Positions 9,402 through 18,701 are shown, counted from the first letter of the stretch. The stretch is DNA of 64,000 nt from Microbulbifer litoralis (GCF_023634065.1 NZ_JALKCV010000001.1:682001-746000), one strand, 5' to 3'. Made by a program: numbers and translations. The notes: generated by a model not told the origin, from the sequence alone.

Positions 9402-9884
9402 TTACCTCGGGTCGATCTGCGCGTTCGGATCACCGGAAACAAAATGCATTCCGGTCTCCACATCCTCACACAGCCACAGGAAGGAGAAGTTATCCGGAAT
9501 CTCCTCCCGGTCCCGAATCCAGATCACCAGTTTGGTATACCCCTGCGGCGTCCAGCGGGCCCGCGCCCAGAACTGGTGCTTGAAATCCGGGCTCAGCGCG
9601 ATAATGCCGTCCAGCCCGTTGCGCCAGCAGTGGGAGAATTCCAACTCCCGACCCGGCACTTCTGACAGGTCCAGGGTAATATTCAGCTTGACCAGCCCGC
9701 GCTCACCGCAGAAACGGAAGCGCATATTGCCGAAATGCTCGTCCGGGCTGTCCTGGTTGAACAGCGGCCAGTACTGCGGCTTGCCGTCGTCGCCCGGGTT
9801 CAACGGCTTCAAAACCAGGTCCAGGCTCTTCCCGCATCCAGGTACTTCGATATCCAGCACCGGCAATTCGTCACATTTGCTCAT
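9402..9884 (-). CDS. Conserved-looking hypothetical protein, 160 aa
   Basis: Starts MSKCDELPVLDIEVPG after a strong Shine-Dalgarno sequence (AGGGGTGGA); a longer version would add unconvincing residues. It has no signal peptide or membrane helix. It is rich in aromatic residues (WARARWTPQGYTKLVIWIRD) and looks like a compact beta-rich cytoplasmic domain. I do not recognise the family. It is convergent with kinase 3, the two stop codons touching, and lies on the edge of the toxin island, so a role in that island is possible but not shown. Confidence 0.6.
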   Translation of the reverse strand: MSKCDELPVLDIEVPGCGKSLDLVLKPLNPGDDGKPQYWPLFNQDSPDEHFGNMRFRFCGERGLVKLNITLDLSEVPGRELEFSHCWRNGLDGIIALSPDFKHQFWARARWTPQGYTKLVIWIRDREEIPDNFSFLWLCEDVETGMHFVSGDPNAQIDPR

Positions 9885-9997
9885 AAATCCACCCCTTATA
9901 AAAAACTTGTTGTATTCGTTCCAGATTTTGTGAGTCAACGCACATAACAAGGATACTGCATTCCACATCCATGAGGAATGCACTGCCAACCCCATAG

Positions 9998-10035
9998 CAA
10001 TAAAAAAAGCCGGCAGCAACGCAGTTACTGCCGGC
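9998..10035 (-). terminator. Intrinsic terminator on the minus strand with no obvious gene
   Basis: GCCGGCAG (10009-10016) pairs with CTGCCGGC (10028-10035). On the minus strand the stem is followed by a run of seven T. It lies upstream of the start of the 9402-9884 gene, so it would stop a minus-strand transcript arising between about 10040 and 10450, where no protein gene is seen. Confidence 0.6.
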
Positions 10036-10499
10036 CCGAATTGATGGTCCCAGCCATCGACGGTTACAACAACACTATCAAGAGCGAAAATGAGGCATCC
10101 CTGCCCCGGTCAAGCCCTTCCCCAAATCCCGGCCTACTAGGCTCTGTGTATGCCGGGCCCGGCTTGACAATTCAGCTTGCGCTGAATGGGTATCCATCCC
10201 ACGCTGCGCCGCAGAGCGCAGAGATCCGGTCCTTCGGATTCGGCCGTCGAGGAGTGCCTGTCCATAGGCGGCGTGAAGTCAAATCCCGCTGTCGTTCACT
10301 GCCCCTCAACGATGTGCGCTACTTTACGGATCGGGCGATTACAGGTCGATCACATGCCATTACACCAAATTACAGCCAGGCCGCCCGGCACTCTCGCCAA
10401 TAAGGAAGTGACAGAGTGCCGAAAACGATAACTCTTCACTTGATCTGGCCACCGGATTATTCATAGCATTTGTCTTTTAGACACAGACAAGACAGGGAT
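10036..10499. other. Intergenic region without a recognised gene
   Basis: About 460 bp with short inverted repeats, for example TTCAGC/GCTGAA near 10172-10187 and a GGTCAAGCC/GGCTTGAC pair flanking 10110-10170. Short open frames exist but none resembles a protein. It should hold the promoter of the toxin gene at 10500 and perhaps a small RNA ending at the minus-strand terminator. Confidence 0.4.
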
Positions 10500-12485
10500 A
10501 TGTTTCACTTCGACCTTACGGATGAGGCCGGCAACTGCTACCGCCTTTCCCCCGGCTCGCGGCTGCCGATCGACGGCAGTATCGCCACCCACCCCGCCCA
10601 GGCCGACGCACTGCTGTACCAGATAGAGCAGCGCCAGTTGCTGGATGCCCGGGAGCACTTCTATACCACCGGCAATTTCCACCTGCTGGAGACTTGGCGG
10701 CAGCAGCGCCTCGACAACCGGCGCCCACCCCTGTGCCCGCGGGAAGACCTGCTCCAGGCCCTGTGCCACGGCGAGCTCGCCATTGTCGGCATCGATTCCA
10801 GCGGGCCCGCCGGGGCAGACAGTGCGGAGGGGGACCGCCGCAATCTGCTGAGGGTCGAGATACGCCGGGCCCTGGCGCAGATCATCGCCGGGGAGCGGGC
10901 CGAAGCCGCACAGCACGCGCGCCTGCTGGCCCGGGAATCCACCGGCGGCCGCGCCCTGATCTATACCGGCGCCTTCTTCAACGGCCTCTGGAATGCCGGC
11001 GCGGACCTGGCGCAGTGGCTCAAGGAGGTCAACGACGTCGTCAACCCGGTACAGCGCAGCCTCCGCGCCATGCACTCCAGCTACCGCGCCCTGCAGCGCA
11101 GCCGCCGGGACGGCGACAATATCGTCGCGGCCTATACGGAGGAGCACCTCAAGGCCGAGAAGCGGGAACTGGTGGAAGCCTTGGGCTTCGATCCCAGCGC
11201 CATCACCGCGGAGCAACTGGACCGGGCCATGGAAGTGGCCGACCTGATCTGGGACGACCCCGCCCTGCGCGCGGACATCACCCGCTTCGCCCGCGACTAC
11301 GCCAGCGCACAGCACGCCCTGGAGATCACCGAAATCTCCGGCGGCGCCGCCTTCGAAGTCCTGTTCACCCTGATCCTGGCCGCCATCACCGCCGGAGCCG
11401 GCCTGGCAGCCAGCGCCGCCAGCCAGGCGCGGCATTTGGCGAAGTTCCGCAGGGTCGGGGATCTGTTGATGGAGTTTGCGGAGCAGGCCCGCAGGGCCAA
11501 GCTCGCCCGGGAACGCAGTAATGGAGGGGGTGAGGCGGCCAGCTTCGACGATTTCGAAAGCCTCGGCGAGGTTGAACCAGCCCAACAGAGTGCGCCCGCA
11601 CCAACCCCGCGAAAAGAGAGGACGGCGACAAGGGGCCGAACCGATTTCAGCCAACGCAAAGGTGTTCCACCCAGTTCATTGGACGACGCCGTCAATCGCC
11701 TGAACTCCATGGCCGATGAGATTGCCAGAAACGGTTACCAGCCAAAGTACACCGACGCAGAACTCCAGGCTCTGGCTGATTCCGGGGACGTATCCAATGA
11801 ACGCTATCATGTACGCTTTATGGAAAGCCGCTACCTGACATTCAATGGAGAACCCGGCATGCTTGGAGCTCCAATGCAAGGCACCAGTGGCAACGGCGCC
11901 AAGTACTGGTCCACGACCTTCGACCAGTTGGAGGACGCCGACACAGACAGCCGCCTGATCGCTGAAAAGCTGGGACTGGATTACGATCCCGATACCGAGT
12001 ACGCCCTGGTCGTAATCGACACAGAGAAGGCAACACCACTAACCGGTGTCAAGAGTGTGCCGGCGACCTTTGACAAGGTCGGTGAATTTGCCAATCGGGA
12101 ACTGCCTGATGAATTTCCTGCAGAATTTACTGAAACAGCAATGACACCTGAGTTCCAAGCGGAATATTCAAATCATTATCAAGCGGCATTGGATGCTGGT
12201 TATCTTGATAGTTCATGGTCTACAGAGCGGGATGACTTTGGCAACTATCTATCAACTACCGACGTTCCCAGCAGCGAGCAAAAGCAGATGCTCCAGCGTA
12301 TGTATATGCAGCAAAGAATAGGCAACAACCAATACTACGAAGGTAATGGTCTAACTAGGGATAAAATAAGTGGCTCCAGCAATCAGTTTGGTGCAGTGGA
12401 AACATTGAATTTCGAACGCAAACCGGTAAATTTACAACAACTGGAAGACGCCGGTGCCATCTCCTATGTATCCAAGGGGTTTTAA
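10500..12485 (+). CDS. Polymorphic-toxin-like protein with membrane segment and variable C-terminal domain
   Basis: 661 aa. ATG 10500 is preferred (GACAGGG just upstream) over an in-frame TTG at 10470. Visible parts: an N-terminal ~80 residues around DALLYQIEQRQLLDAREHFY; helical residues ~150-280; a glycine/alanine-rich membrane-like segment near 283-305 (LFTLILAAITAGAGLAASAA); a basic, proline-rich linker (~350-400); and a distinct C-terminal domain (~400-661) with YWSTTFDQLEDAD and YALVVIDTEKA. This architecture, C-terminal AT enrichment and an abutting small gene are typical of secreted antibacterial effectors, for example type VI cargo. No VgrG, PAAR or RHS motif is visible. The toxic activity is not identified; an ADP-ribosyltransferase-like fold is only a guess. 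Confidence 0.6.
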   Translation: MFHFDLTDEAGNCYRLSPGSRLPIDGSIATHPAQADALLYQIEQRQLLDAREHFYTTGNFHLLETWRQQRLDNRRPPLCPREDLLQALCHGELAIVGIDSSGPAGADSAEGDRRNLLRVEIRRALAQIIAGERAEAAQHARLLARESTGGRALIYTGAFFNGLWNAGADLAQWLKEVNDVVNPVQRSLRAMHSSYRALQRSRRDGDNIVAAYTEEHLKAEKRELVEALGFDPSAITAEQLDRAMEVADLIWDDPALRADITRFARDYASAQHALEITEISGGAAFEVLFTLILAAITAGAGLAASAASQARHLAKFRRVGDLLMEFAEQARRAKLARERSNGGGEAASFDDFESLGEVEPAQQSAPAPTPRKERTATRGRTDFSQRKGVPPSSLDDAVNRLNSMADEIARNGYQPKYTDAELQALADSGDVSNERYHVRFMESRYLTFNGEPGMLGAPMQGTSGNGAKYWSTTFDQLEDADTDSRLIAEKLGLDYDPDTEYALVVIDTEKATPLTGVKSVPATFDKVGEFANRELPDEFPAEFTETAMTPEFQAEYSNHYQAALDAGYLDSSWSTERDDFGNYLSTTDVPSSEQKQMLQRMYMQQRIGNNQYYEGNGLTRDKISGSSNQFGAVETLNFERKPVNLQQLEDAGAISYVSKGF

Positions 12486-13037
12486 ATGAGCTGGAAACCA
12501 AAAGCTAAATACCCTCTGAAAAACCCTCTAACCAAAATAGAGCATCACGAGAAACTGCCTTATGAAGTAAAAGAGCTAGCTCGAATAACCGATCCCAATG
12601 ATGGGGATACCGTAGCATTTGTTCGGCAGGGAAAACATCTCAGTATACTGGAAGCTTCCAGCAGAAAACTTCGAGATGGCAGTCCATATTATAGATGTTC
12701 ACAAAGTGACTTTCCTTTGGGCGTATTACCCTGGTTTTCAATTTCTCTCAATGAATTCCGAAAATCTCCTGCTAAAGGAGGGCTGCATGTCGGAGCCATG
12801 ACCAGCGCCGATGAAAATGTAGAAGGAGAAATGCTTTGTATCCAGAGAGCCATGGATGCGGGAAACCGCCAGCAGGGATACATCATCATGAATAGATCAA
12901 GAAATGATCACAGCGATATATGGAAAGACAGCTATCATCCGCAGGAGATCGTGTTTGCGGAAAACTTTCTTTTCGAAGGTGGCCTGCTGGATTTAATTGA
13001 GACCCTGGGCAATAAATATCTCCGAGGAGAGCTATAG
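12486..13037 (+). CDS. Putative immunity protein for the adjacent toxin-like protein
   Basis: 183 aa, beginning MSWKPKAKYPLKNPL. Its ATG follows the toxin TAA with no base between, so the two are co-transcribed and translation is probably coupled. No signal peptide or membrane helix; predicted cytoplasmic. The DNA is more AT-rich than the core genes. Function is assigned from position: a small soluble protein immediately behind a toxin-like gene is normally its cognate immunity protein. I do not recognise the family by sequence. Confidence 0.5.
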   Translation: MSWKPKAKYPLKNPLTKIEHHEKLPYEVKELARITDPNDGDTVAFVRQGKHLSILEASSRKLRDGSPYYRCSQSDFPLGVLPWFSISLNEFRKSPAKGGLHVGAMTSADENVEGEMLCIQRAMDAGNRQQGYIIMNRSRNDHSDIWKDSYHPQEIVFAENFLFEGGLLDLIETLGNKYLRGEL

Positions 13038-13197
13038 CATTCACGCCGTAGCTTTCTGATACTACAAAAAATCTTAACCAAAAATTTTACTAGCACTTTA
13101 AAACACTGAACAAAAATGTTATTCCTTGAAATTCGTGACAACTTCAACAAGACAGGAAAACCGACATTGCCATCACGATTTATACAAAGTTATCATA

Positions 13198-13713
13198 ATG
13201 GAAGAAAACCTCTTTAAAACCTCTCTATCAAAAAATGAAACTGCCCTCTTCTTTGCAGGAAAAGGAGAATATTACTGCAGAAACCGAGAAGATTATAGCC
13301 ATGCATATGTAACACACATGACTGGATGGGTAGCCAATTATATAGGCAACGACTTGAGCAAGCTCAACATCGTCATTAAGGAGTTATCAGAATTTTTGAA
13401 TGATAATGCATGCAAGCCAACGCTCTTATTTTCAATAAATATGAACCTGCTAGGCTTATCAAGGCTTCTTAAAGACAGGCCGCATGCTGTCGAATCCATA
13501 GACAAGAAGCTATTTGAAAAATTTTTATCAGTGGCATTCAATTACTATACATCTCTACCTCCTGACTCTACCAACAGAAAAATACAAGAAAAAATAATAG
13601 CCTCCATAAATGAAAACGGCTTCAACGAATTATCCAAAACAATGAGTAAGGCATTAATGCGATATAGTTGCCAGTCCGCCTCCCCCCTGAAAATGGACCA
13701 TAATTACAACTGA
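13198..13713 (+). CDS. Hypothetical protein in AT-rich island
   Basis: 171 aa, MEENLFKTSLSKNETALF at the start. ATG 13198 is used because the longer open frame begins with TTG and adds an unlikely leader. No strong Shine-Dalgarno sequence is visible. Mostly helical, soluble, rich in Lys, Asn and Ile. Its base composition is far more AT-rich than the rest of the window, suggesting recent acquisition. It sits between a toxin/immunity pair and a YezG-like gene, so it may be an orphan immunity protein, but nothing in its sequence proves that. Confidence 0.5.
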   Translation: MEENLFKTSLSKNETALFFAGKGEYYCRNREDYSHAYVTHMTGWVANYIGNDLSKLNIVIKELSEFLNDNACKPTLLFSINMNLLGLSRLLKDRPHAVESIDKKLFEKFLSVAFNYYTSLPPDSTNRKIQEKIIASINENGFNELSKTMSKALMRYSCQSASPLKMDHNYN

Positions 13714-13841
13714 TAACAAACACAAAAATACTGAAAATCAAATACCGGACAACTATCCAGACACGTGAACCAAGGCAACGGTTAAAGCACCTCCCAGTTC
13801 GAAACTTGGAAAGAAAAAAACGGAATGGCAGGAGCAGTCAG

Positions 13842-14234
13842 ATGAAAATTCCGGCCGACAGAATAGAGGAAATCGGCCACCTGATTCTGCAATGCGATGA
13901 CATCGCCGACAGCCAGTGGCACACCCTTTCTTTCGTCTTTGATATAACGGATGGCGCAATATCAAATTCCGGATTTCTTTATAAAGGTGAAAAGGTAACA
14001 CCAGTTATTGCGGAAATAGAAGAGCATCCTCTGTTACTGGACGACACTATTCTTGACTTGAGAAAAGAAATTGCCGAAAAGAATGGCCACAAGTTCTTCC
14101 AGTTTCTGATCCAACTGGAAAAGGAGACGGGAAGAATCAAGGTAGATTTGGAATTTGACAACCCGGACCGCTGGAAAATCACACCGGGCAAGCTGAAGGA
14201 AATCCGCGAGACACTGCGCCCCAACTTTACCTGA
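13842..14234 (+). CDS. YezG/DUF600-like immunity protein, orphan
   Basis: 130 aa starting MKIPADRIEEIGHLILQ, with AGGAG upstream at a good distance. The C-terminal segment (VDLEFDNPDRWKITP, then LRP near the end) resembles the YezG family of immunity proteins that protect against LXG/nuclease-type polymorphic toxins; this is from memory and moderate. No partner toxin lies directly beside it. Soluble and cytoplasmic. Probably a leftover or alternative immunity gene in the toxin island; a DUF-type protein of other function is possible. Confidence 0.5.
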   Translation: MKIPADRIEEIGHLILQCDDIADSQWHTLSFVFDITDGAISNSGFLYKGEKVTPVIAEIEEHPLLLDDTILDLRKEIAEKNGHKFFQFLIQLEKETGRIKVDLEFDNPDRWKITPGKLKEIRETLRPNFT

Positions 14235-14396
14235 ACACTACCAATACTTCCCCGTCCGGGTATTTGACATGGGGCACCCCTGCCCCGAACCTCCCCTAAG
14301 GCCGCGTTGCCCCGGCAATCTGCCAACACATCCCCTCCCATCCCAAAGCCTGCTACAGTCAAACGATAACAATAAGCAGCAATTGATGAGGACAAC

Positions 14397-16178
14397 ATGG
14401 AACCCGGCCTGGAAGACGCCAGAATACTCTCGCCCTGTCGCAATACCACGTCCGCCACCAGTGTGGAGGCGCTGGCGCGGGAGCAGCTGGCGCATTTCAA
14501 TATCTCGCCGGACAGCGGCCACGGCCGCCTGCTGCTGGAAATCGCGCAGCAGCTCTACCGGGCCCAGGGCGGTATCGGCGAGCTCTGGGCGCAGAGCGCG
14601 GCGCTGCTGGCGGAGATGGATCGCGATGACAGGGTCGCCTACTTCAACGCCAAGCGCTTTGTGAGCTTTCAGCTGGCCAAGCTGCTTCACAACCTGCAGA
14701 ACCCGCTGCGCGCCAGCTTCGAGAGCCTGCAGGGCGAGGATTTCAACGCGGCCACCCGCGGCGGTTACCCGCTGTTCGACAATATCCCGGCCATCTTTTC
14801 CGCCACACCGGTGATCGCGCGCACCGCCACCTATATCTACGCCTGCACCGAGTGGATCGACGACGCCTTTCGCGGCCGCGAGCCGAGCCACGATATCTAC
14901 TCGCGGCTGCTGAACCCCACCTCCATCTCACTGGCCAATGCGATGGTGGAGCTGGAGTGCGGCCCCGGCGCCGGCGACTATATGGCCTGGAATTTCAATT
15001 CCGGTATGGCGGCCATCGATGCGCTGCTGGCCAACCAGCTGAAGCGCGGCGATATCCTGGTCGTGTCGCGCAATGTCTACGGCGGCGTGCACCAGTTGCT
15101 GCAGGATTTCTACGCCCGCGAGGACCGGCTGGCGATTCAACTGGTGTGGTTCGACGGCACCGGCGGCGGGGAATTCGAGCAGCTACTGGCGCGCACGCAT
15201 ACGGACTGCGCAGCGGCGCTGGCGGGCGGTGCGCAGATGCACGTCTATATCGAGTCTCCCTGCAATCCCCACGGTATCCTGCTGGACGTACCGGCCATCT
15301 GTTCGATCGCACACCGCCACGGCCTGCGCGTGACCCTGGACTCGACCCTCGCCACGCCCTTCCTGCAACAGCCACTGCGGCGCCGGGACCGCGCCGAGCG
15401 GCCGGATTTCGTGGTGCATTCCTACACCAAGGATATCGGCGGTATCGGCGCCGCCACCGCCGGCGTGGTGATCGGCGAGAACCACCGCCTGTTTATTCCC
15501 AAGGGCGACAGCGCCGGTGGGCTGGAGTGGCACCAGTGCCTGTTCTGGGATGTGTACTATATCAAGGGCGCTTTCCTGGATGCCGACAAGGCCTGGGAGG
15601 TGCAGGCCGGCATGCGCACACTGGAGATGCGCATGCTGGCCAAGTGCATCAATACGTTGTGCCTGAGCCACTTTTTCGCCAGCCATCCGCAGATCCGCGT
15701 CAACAGCCACGCGCTGGCGGCACACGGCAACAGCGCCCTGCGGGAAAAACTGCTGCGGCACGGGTTGCCGGTACCGCTGTTCAGTATCGACATGGAAGCG
15801 GCCGAGTTGCCCACGCAGGCCTTCAAGCGCTTTTTCGACGCGCTGGAACCGGCCTTCGGGCAGATGGTGAGCCTCGGGCAGACCAACACCATGGTGCTCT
15901 GCCCGGCACTGACCTCGCACTCGGAACTGTCGCCGGAAGCACAGCGCGCCGCCGATATACACCCGACCACCATCCGCATTTCCGTGGGTGACGAGCATAT
16001 GGCGCAGCTGGCCGCCCATGTACTCTGCTGTGCGCGCCTGCATCTGGATCCCGTGTGCCCCGGCTTCAGTGACGGCTTTATGGCCGCCAGTGATATCGAT
16101 GCACTGTTTGCGCGATTTTATACCGAAGTGCACGGAAAGGTGGCCGAGGCTTTCCCGCGGGTGATGGATTATCTTTGA
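14397..16178 (+). CDS. PLP-dependent Cys/Met-metabolism-type enzyme with N-terminal extension
   Basis: 593 aa, longer than the ~400 aa usual for cystathionine gamma-synthase/lyase relatives. Residues ~1-170 form a helical extension; the PLP fold follows (RLLNPTSISLANAMVELECG, then YIESPCNPHGILLDVPAI, LDSTLATP and HSYTKDIGGIG). K345 in the last motif is the likely PLP-binding lysine. Cytoplasmic. TGAGG precedes the ATG. Family membership is clear, but the substrate is not: it could be a C-S lyase, a gamma-synthase or an uncharacterised branch. It stands alone, with no methionine or cysteine genes beside it. Confidence 0.75.
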   Translation: MEPGLEDARILSPCRNTTSATSVEALAREQLAHFNISPDSGHGRLLLEIAQQLYRAQGGIGELWAQSAALLAEMDRDDRVAYFNAKRFVSFQLAKLLHNLQNPLRASFESLQGEDFNAATRGGYPLFDNIPAIFSATPVIARTATYIYACTEWIDDAFRGREPSHDIYSRLLNPTSISLANAMVELECGPGAGDYMAWNFNSGMAAIDALLANQLKRGDILVVSRNVYGGVHQLLQDFYAREDRLAIQLVWFDGTGGGEFEQLLARTHTDCAAALAGGAQMHVYIESPCNPHGILLDVPAICSIAHRHGLRVTLDSTLATPFLQQPLRRRDRAERPDFVVHSYTKDIGGIGAATAGVVIGENHRLFIPKGDSAGGLEWHQCLFWDVYYIKGAFLDADKAWEVQAGMRTLEMRMLAKCINTLCLSHFFASHPQIRVNSHALAAHGNSALREKLLRHGLPVPLFSIDMEAAELPTQAFKRFFDALEPAFGQMVSLGQTNTMVLCPALTSHSELSPEAQRAADIHPTTIRISVGDEHMAQLAAHVLCCARLHLDPVCPGFSDGFMAASDIDALFARFYTEVHGKVAEAFPRVMDYL

Positions 16179-16296
16179 TCCCCGGCCCCTCTCCCGCAAA
16201 GGGGAAGATCCCTGTTCCGCCCCGCGGCGGCGCTTGTTGCACTACCCTTTATCCCGTAACATCCACTGTCTTCTGCCCATAATTTAATCAAACAAG

Positions 16297-17610
16297 ATGT
16301 CGATACTTCCCCTACGCATGCTGGCCCTGTTGTTGTGCTGTTTTTCCGGATTTGCGTTTTCCATCCCGGTTGCGGCGCAGGGTTACGAGCAGCTTTACAG
16401 CGATTACCGCGGCAGCCTCTACCAGATCCGGTTGATCGAAAAATCCTCCAATTCCAAGGCCGGGCTGGGTTCCGGCTTCCAGATTTCCGCAGACGGGCTG
16501 ATCGCCACCAACTACCACGTGGTGGCCGAGGCGGTGAGCGATCCGGAAAAATACCAGCTGGAATTCCTGTCCGTGGACGGCAACAAGGGCACCCTGGAGT
16601 TGCTGGATATCGATGTGGTCAACGACCTGGCGATACTGCGCCAGGACAAGCCCGGCGCCGAGTATATGCAGCTGTCCGGCACCACCCCCAGGAAGGGCGA
16701 GACCATCGTCTCCATGGGCAACCCGCTGGACCTGGGCATGACGCTGATTCCCGGCACCTACAACGGTATCGCCAGCGGCAGCTTCTACGATCGCATCCAC
16801 TTCTCCGGCTCCATCAACCCCGGCATGAGTGGCGGCCCCACCGTCAATACCAACGGCGAGGTGGTGGGCATCAATGTGGCCACCGCCGGCAACCAGGTGA
16901 GTTTCCTGGTGCCGGTGGACAAACTGGCGGCGCTGTACCGACACTTCCGCGACACCGGCAATCACGTCGACCTGCAGGACGTCACCCACCAGCAGCTGTT
17001 GAGGAACCAGGAGTCGATCATCGATACGGTGCTCGGCGCCGAGTGGAAGCCACGCTCCCTGGGCGAGGCCAAGGTGGTCGGCGAGATAGTGCCGGCAATC
17101 CAGTGCTGGGGGAACACCCAGGAACAGGACGACAACCCGGTAACGCGCATCGACAAGGGCTGTACCGGCCAGGACGTGGTCTACCTGTCGGAGAGTTTCA
17201 ACACCGGCCGGGTGGAGTACGAGTTTTTCTGGCTGCAGGCGGAAGACCTGCAGACCACGCGCTTCTACAGCGCGTACGAACAGCAGATGAGCAGTTTCTA
17301 CCCGGGCAATAGCGCCGGCGAGGACGACGTCACCAACTTCCGCTGCCGCCAGTCCTTCACCTCCCAGGAGCGCGGTGCCGACCCGGACAGCGAGCGGGCG
17401 GAGGGGGAATCGGACCCGATTATTGCCCGCACCAGCTACTGCGTGCGCCGCTATAAAAAATTCCCGGACCTGTACGATATTTTCTACCTGAGCCTGAGCG
17501 TGGACAAACGGGACCGCGCGCTGGTCAGCCACTTCACCCTGTCCGGGTTTACCCGCGAATCCGCCGCGGCCTTTACCGAGAAGTTCACAAGCGAGATCCA
17601 ATGGCACTGA
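16297..17610 (+). CDS. Secreted trypsin-like (S1C/DegP-type) serine protease without PDZ domain
   Basis: 437 aa. Signal peptide at residues ~1-28 (hydrophobic core, then VAAQG). The chymotrypsin-fold protease spans ~30-210 with H74 (TNYHVV), D110 (NDLAIL) and S178 (GMSGGP), so the triad is complete. No PDZ domain follows; instead there is a ~220-residue C-terminal domain with several cysteines (CWGNTQEQDD, KGCTGQD, FRCRQS, SYCVRRY) that may be disulfide-bonded. Predicted periplasmic. Its last 10 bases overlap the FHA gene, so the two are co-translated and probably act together. Target unknown. Confidence 0.8.
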   Translation: MSILPLRMLALLLCCFSGFAFSIPVAAQGYEQLYSDYRGSLYQIRLIEKSSNSKAGLGSGFQISADGLIATNYHVVAEAVSDPEKYQLEFLSVDGNKGTLELLDIDVVNDLAILRQDKPGAEYMQLSGTTPRKGETIVSMGNPLDLGMTLIPGTYNGIASGSFYDRIHFSGSINPGMSGGPTVNTNGEVVGINVATAGNQVSFLVPVDKLAALYRHFRDTGNHVDLQDVTHQQLLRNQESIIDTVLGAEWKPRSLGEAKVVGEIVPAIQCWGNTQEQDDNPVTRIDKGCTGQDVVYLSESFNTGRVEYEFFWLQAEDLQTTRFYSAYEQQMSSFYPGNSAGEDDVTNFRCRQSFTSQERGADPDSERAEGESDPIIARTSYCVRRYKKFPDLYDIFYLSLSVDKRDRALVSHFTLSGFTRESAAAFTEKFTSEIQWH

Positions 17611-18701
17611 TTATTGAAGAGCTGAACCGCGCCAATAAGGTGCTGGCCCGCTATCGCATGGAGGGCGACCGTTTCACCCTCGGGCGCGGCTATCACAACG
17701 ATGTCATTGTCGAGGATATGCACGCGGATGCCGCGCACGCGGAGATCCTGCGCGGCGACGACGATTGCTACTACCTGCACGACCTGAACAGCGTCAACGG
17801 CACACAGCTGTTGCGCAATAACCGCGACAAGTCGGTCAAGGGCGCGGAAGTCGATGAGCGCATGGTCGAGTCCGGCGACGAGATACAGCTGGGCAAGACC
17901 CACTTTCGCCTCACCGACAGCGAGGCGGCGACGGCCCCGGCCGTGCCGCTGCACTCGGTGGAGGGCCTGTTCGAGCGCCTGGCGCATCCGGCGCTGGCCA
18001 TCGCCCTGTTGCTGGCGGTCACGGCCGGCTTTGTCGTGGTGAGCTATTTCGGCAGCGCGGAAGAATACCAGTGGAATATCGCCCTCAACCTGATCGCCGG
18101 CACCGCGGTGGGGCTGCTGGTGTACGCCGCGGCCTGGGCCTTTATCGGCCGCGTGGTGCGCCACGAGACTCAGTTCTTCGCCCACCTGGCGATCGCCTCG
18201 CTGGCGGCGCTGGCTTACCTGGGCTGGGAGCGCATCAGCAGCCTGCTGGATTTCAACTACGCCCTCGGCGAGACGCTGCCGCTGATGAACTTCGCCGTGC
18301 TGGCGGTACTGCTGCCGGCAATGCTCTGGTGCGCCCTCTACCTGGCGACCAACATCACCCCGCGCTGGCGCTGGGGCGTCTCGCTGGCACTGCCCCTCGC
18401 CTTCCTGGGGCTGGAGCTGGCCGGACAGGTGGGCAGTATCCGCGAGTTCAGCGAGGTACCGGAGATATCCACCACCCTCAAGCACGACAGCCTGCTGTGG
18501 CGCCAGCCGGTGCCGATGGACCAGTTTATTGCCAGCTCGCCGGAGATGTTCGATATCCCGATTGAAGAGAAAGCGGACCAGGACGCCGGAGATGGAGAAG
18601 ACGCGCCGCCGGCAGAGGAAGCGCCTGCAGCAGAGGAGGCGCCAGAGGCCGAAAAAGCGCAGCGCGACGGCCCGGCAAACACCACGGAGGCAACCTCTTG
18701 A
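17601..18701 (+). CDS. FHA domain membrane protein
   Basis: 366 aa. N-terminal FHA domain (~1-105) with GR at 28-29 and N66-G67-T68, but the position three residues before H46, normally a serine contacting phosphothreonine, is D43 (HADAAHAEI). About five membrane helices follow (~130-290), then an acidic, alanine/glutamate-rich tail (~310-366). The FHA part and tail are probably cytoplasmic. It overlaps the protease gene by 10 bp and hisC by 4 bp, an operon layout. It may link cytoplasmic signalling to the periplasmic protease; the serine loss makes phospho-binding uncertain. Confidence 0.75.
   Translation: MALIIEELNRANKVLARYRMEGDRFTLGRGYHNDVIVEDMHADAAHAEILRGDDDCYYLHDLNSVNGTQLLRNNRDKSVKGAEVDERMVESGDEIQLGKTHFRLTDSEAATAPAVPLHSVEGLFERLAHPALAIALLLAVTAGFVVVSYFGSAEEYQWNIALNLIAGTAVGLLVYAAAWAFIGRVVRHETQFFAHLAIASLAALAYLGWERISSLLDFNYALGETLPLMNFAVLAVLLPAMLWCALYLATNITPRWRWGVSLALPLAFLGLELAGQVGSIREFSEVPEISTTLKHDSLLWRQPVPMDQFIASSPEMFDIPIEEKADQDAGDGEDAPPAEEAPAAEEAPEAEKAQRDGPANTTEATS

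Noticed and set aside
1..14234. Type VI secretion cluster
   Set aside because: FHA, kinase and effector-like genes can accompany type VI systems, but no structural tss/VgrG/Hcp/ClpV gene is in the window, so the link is not claimed.
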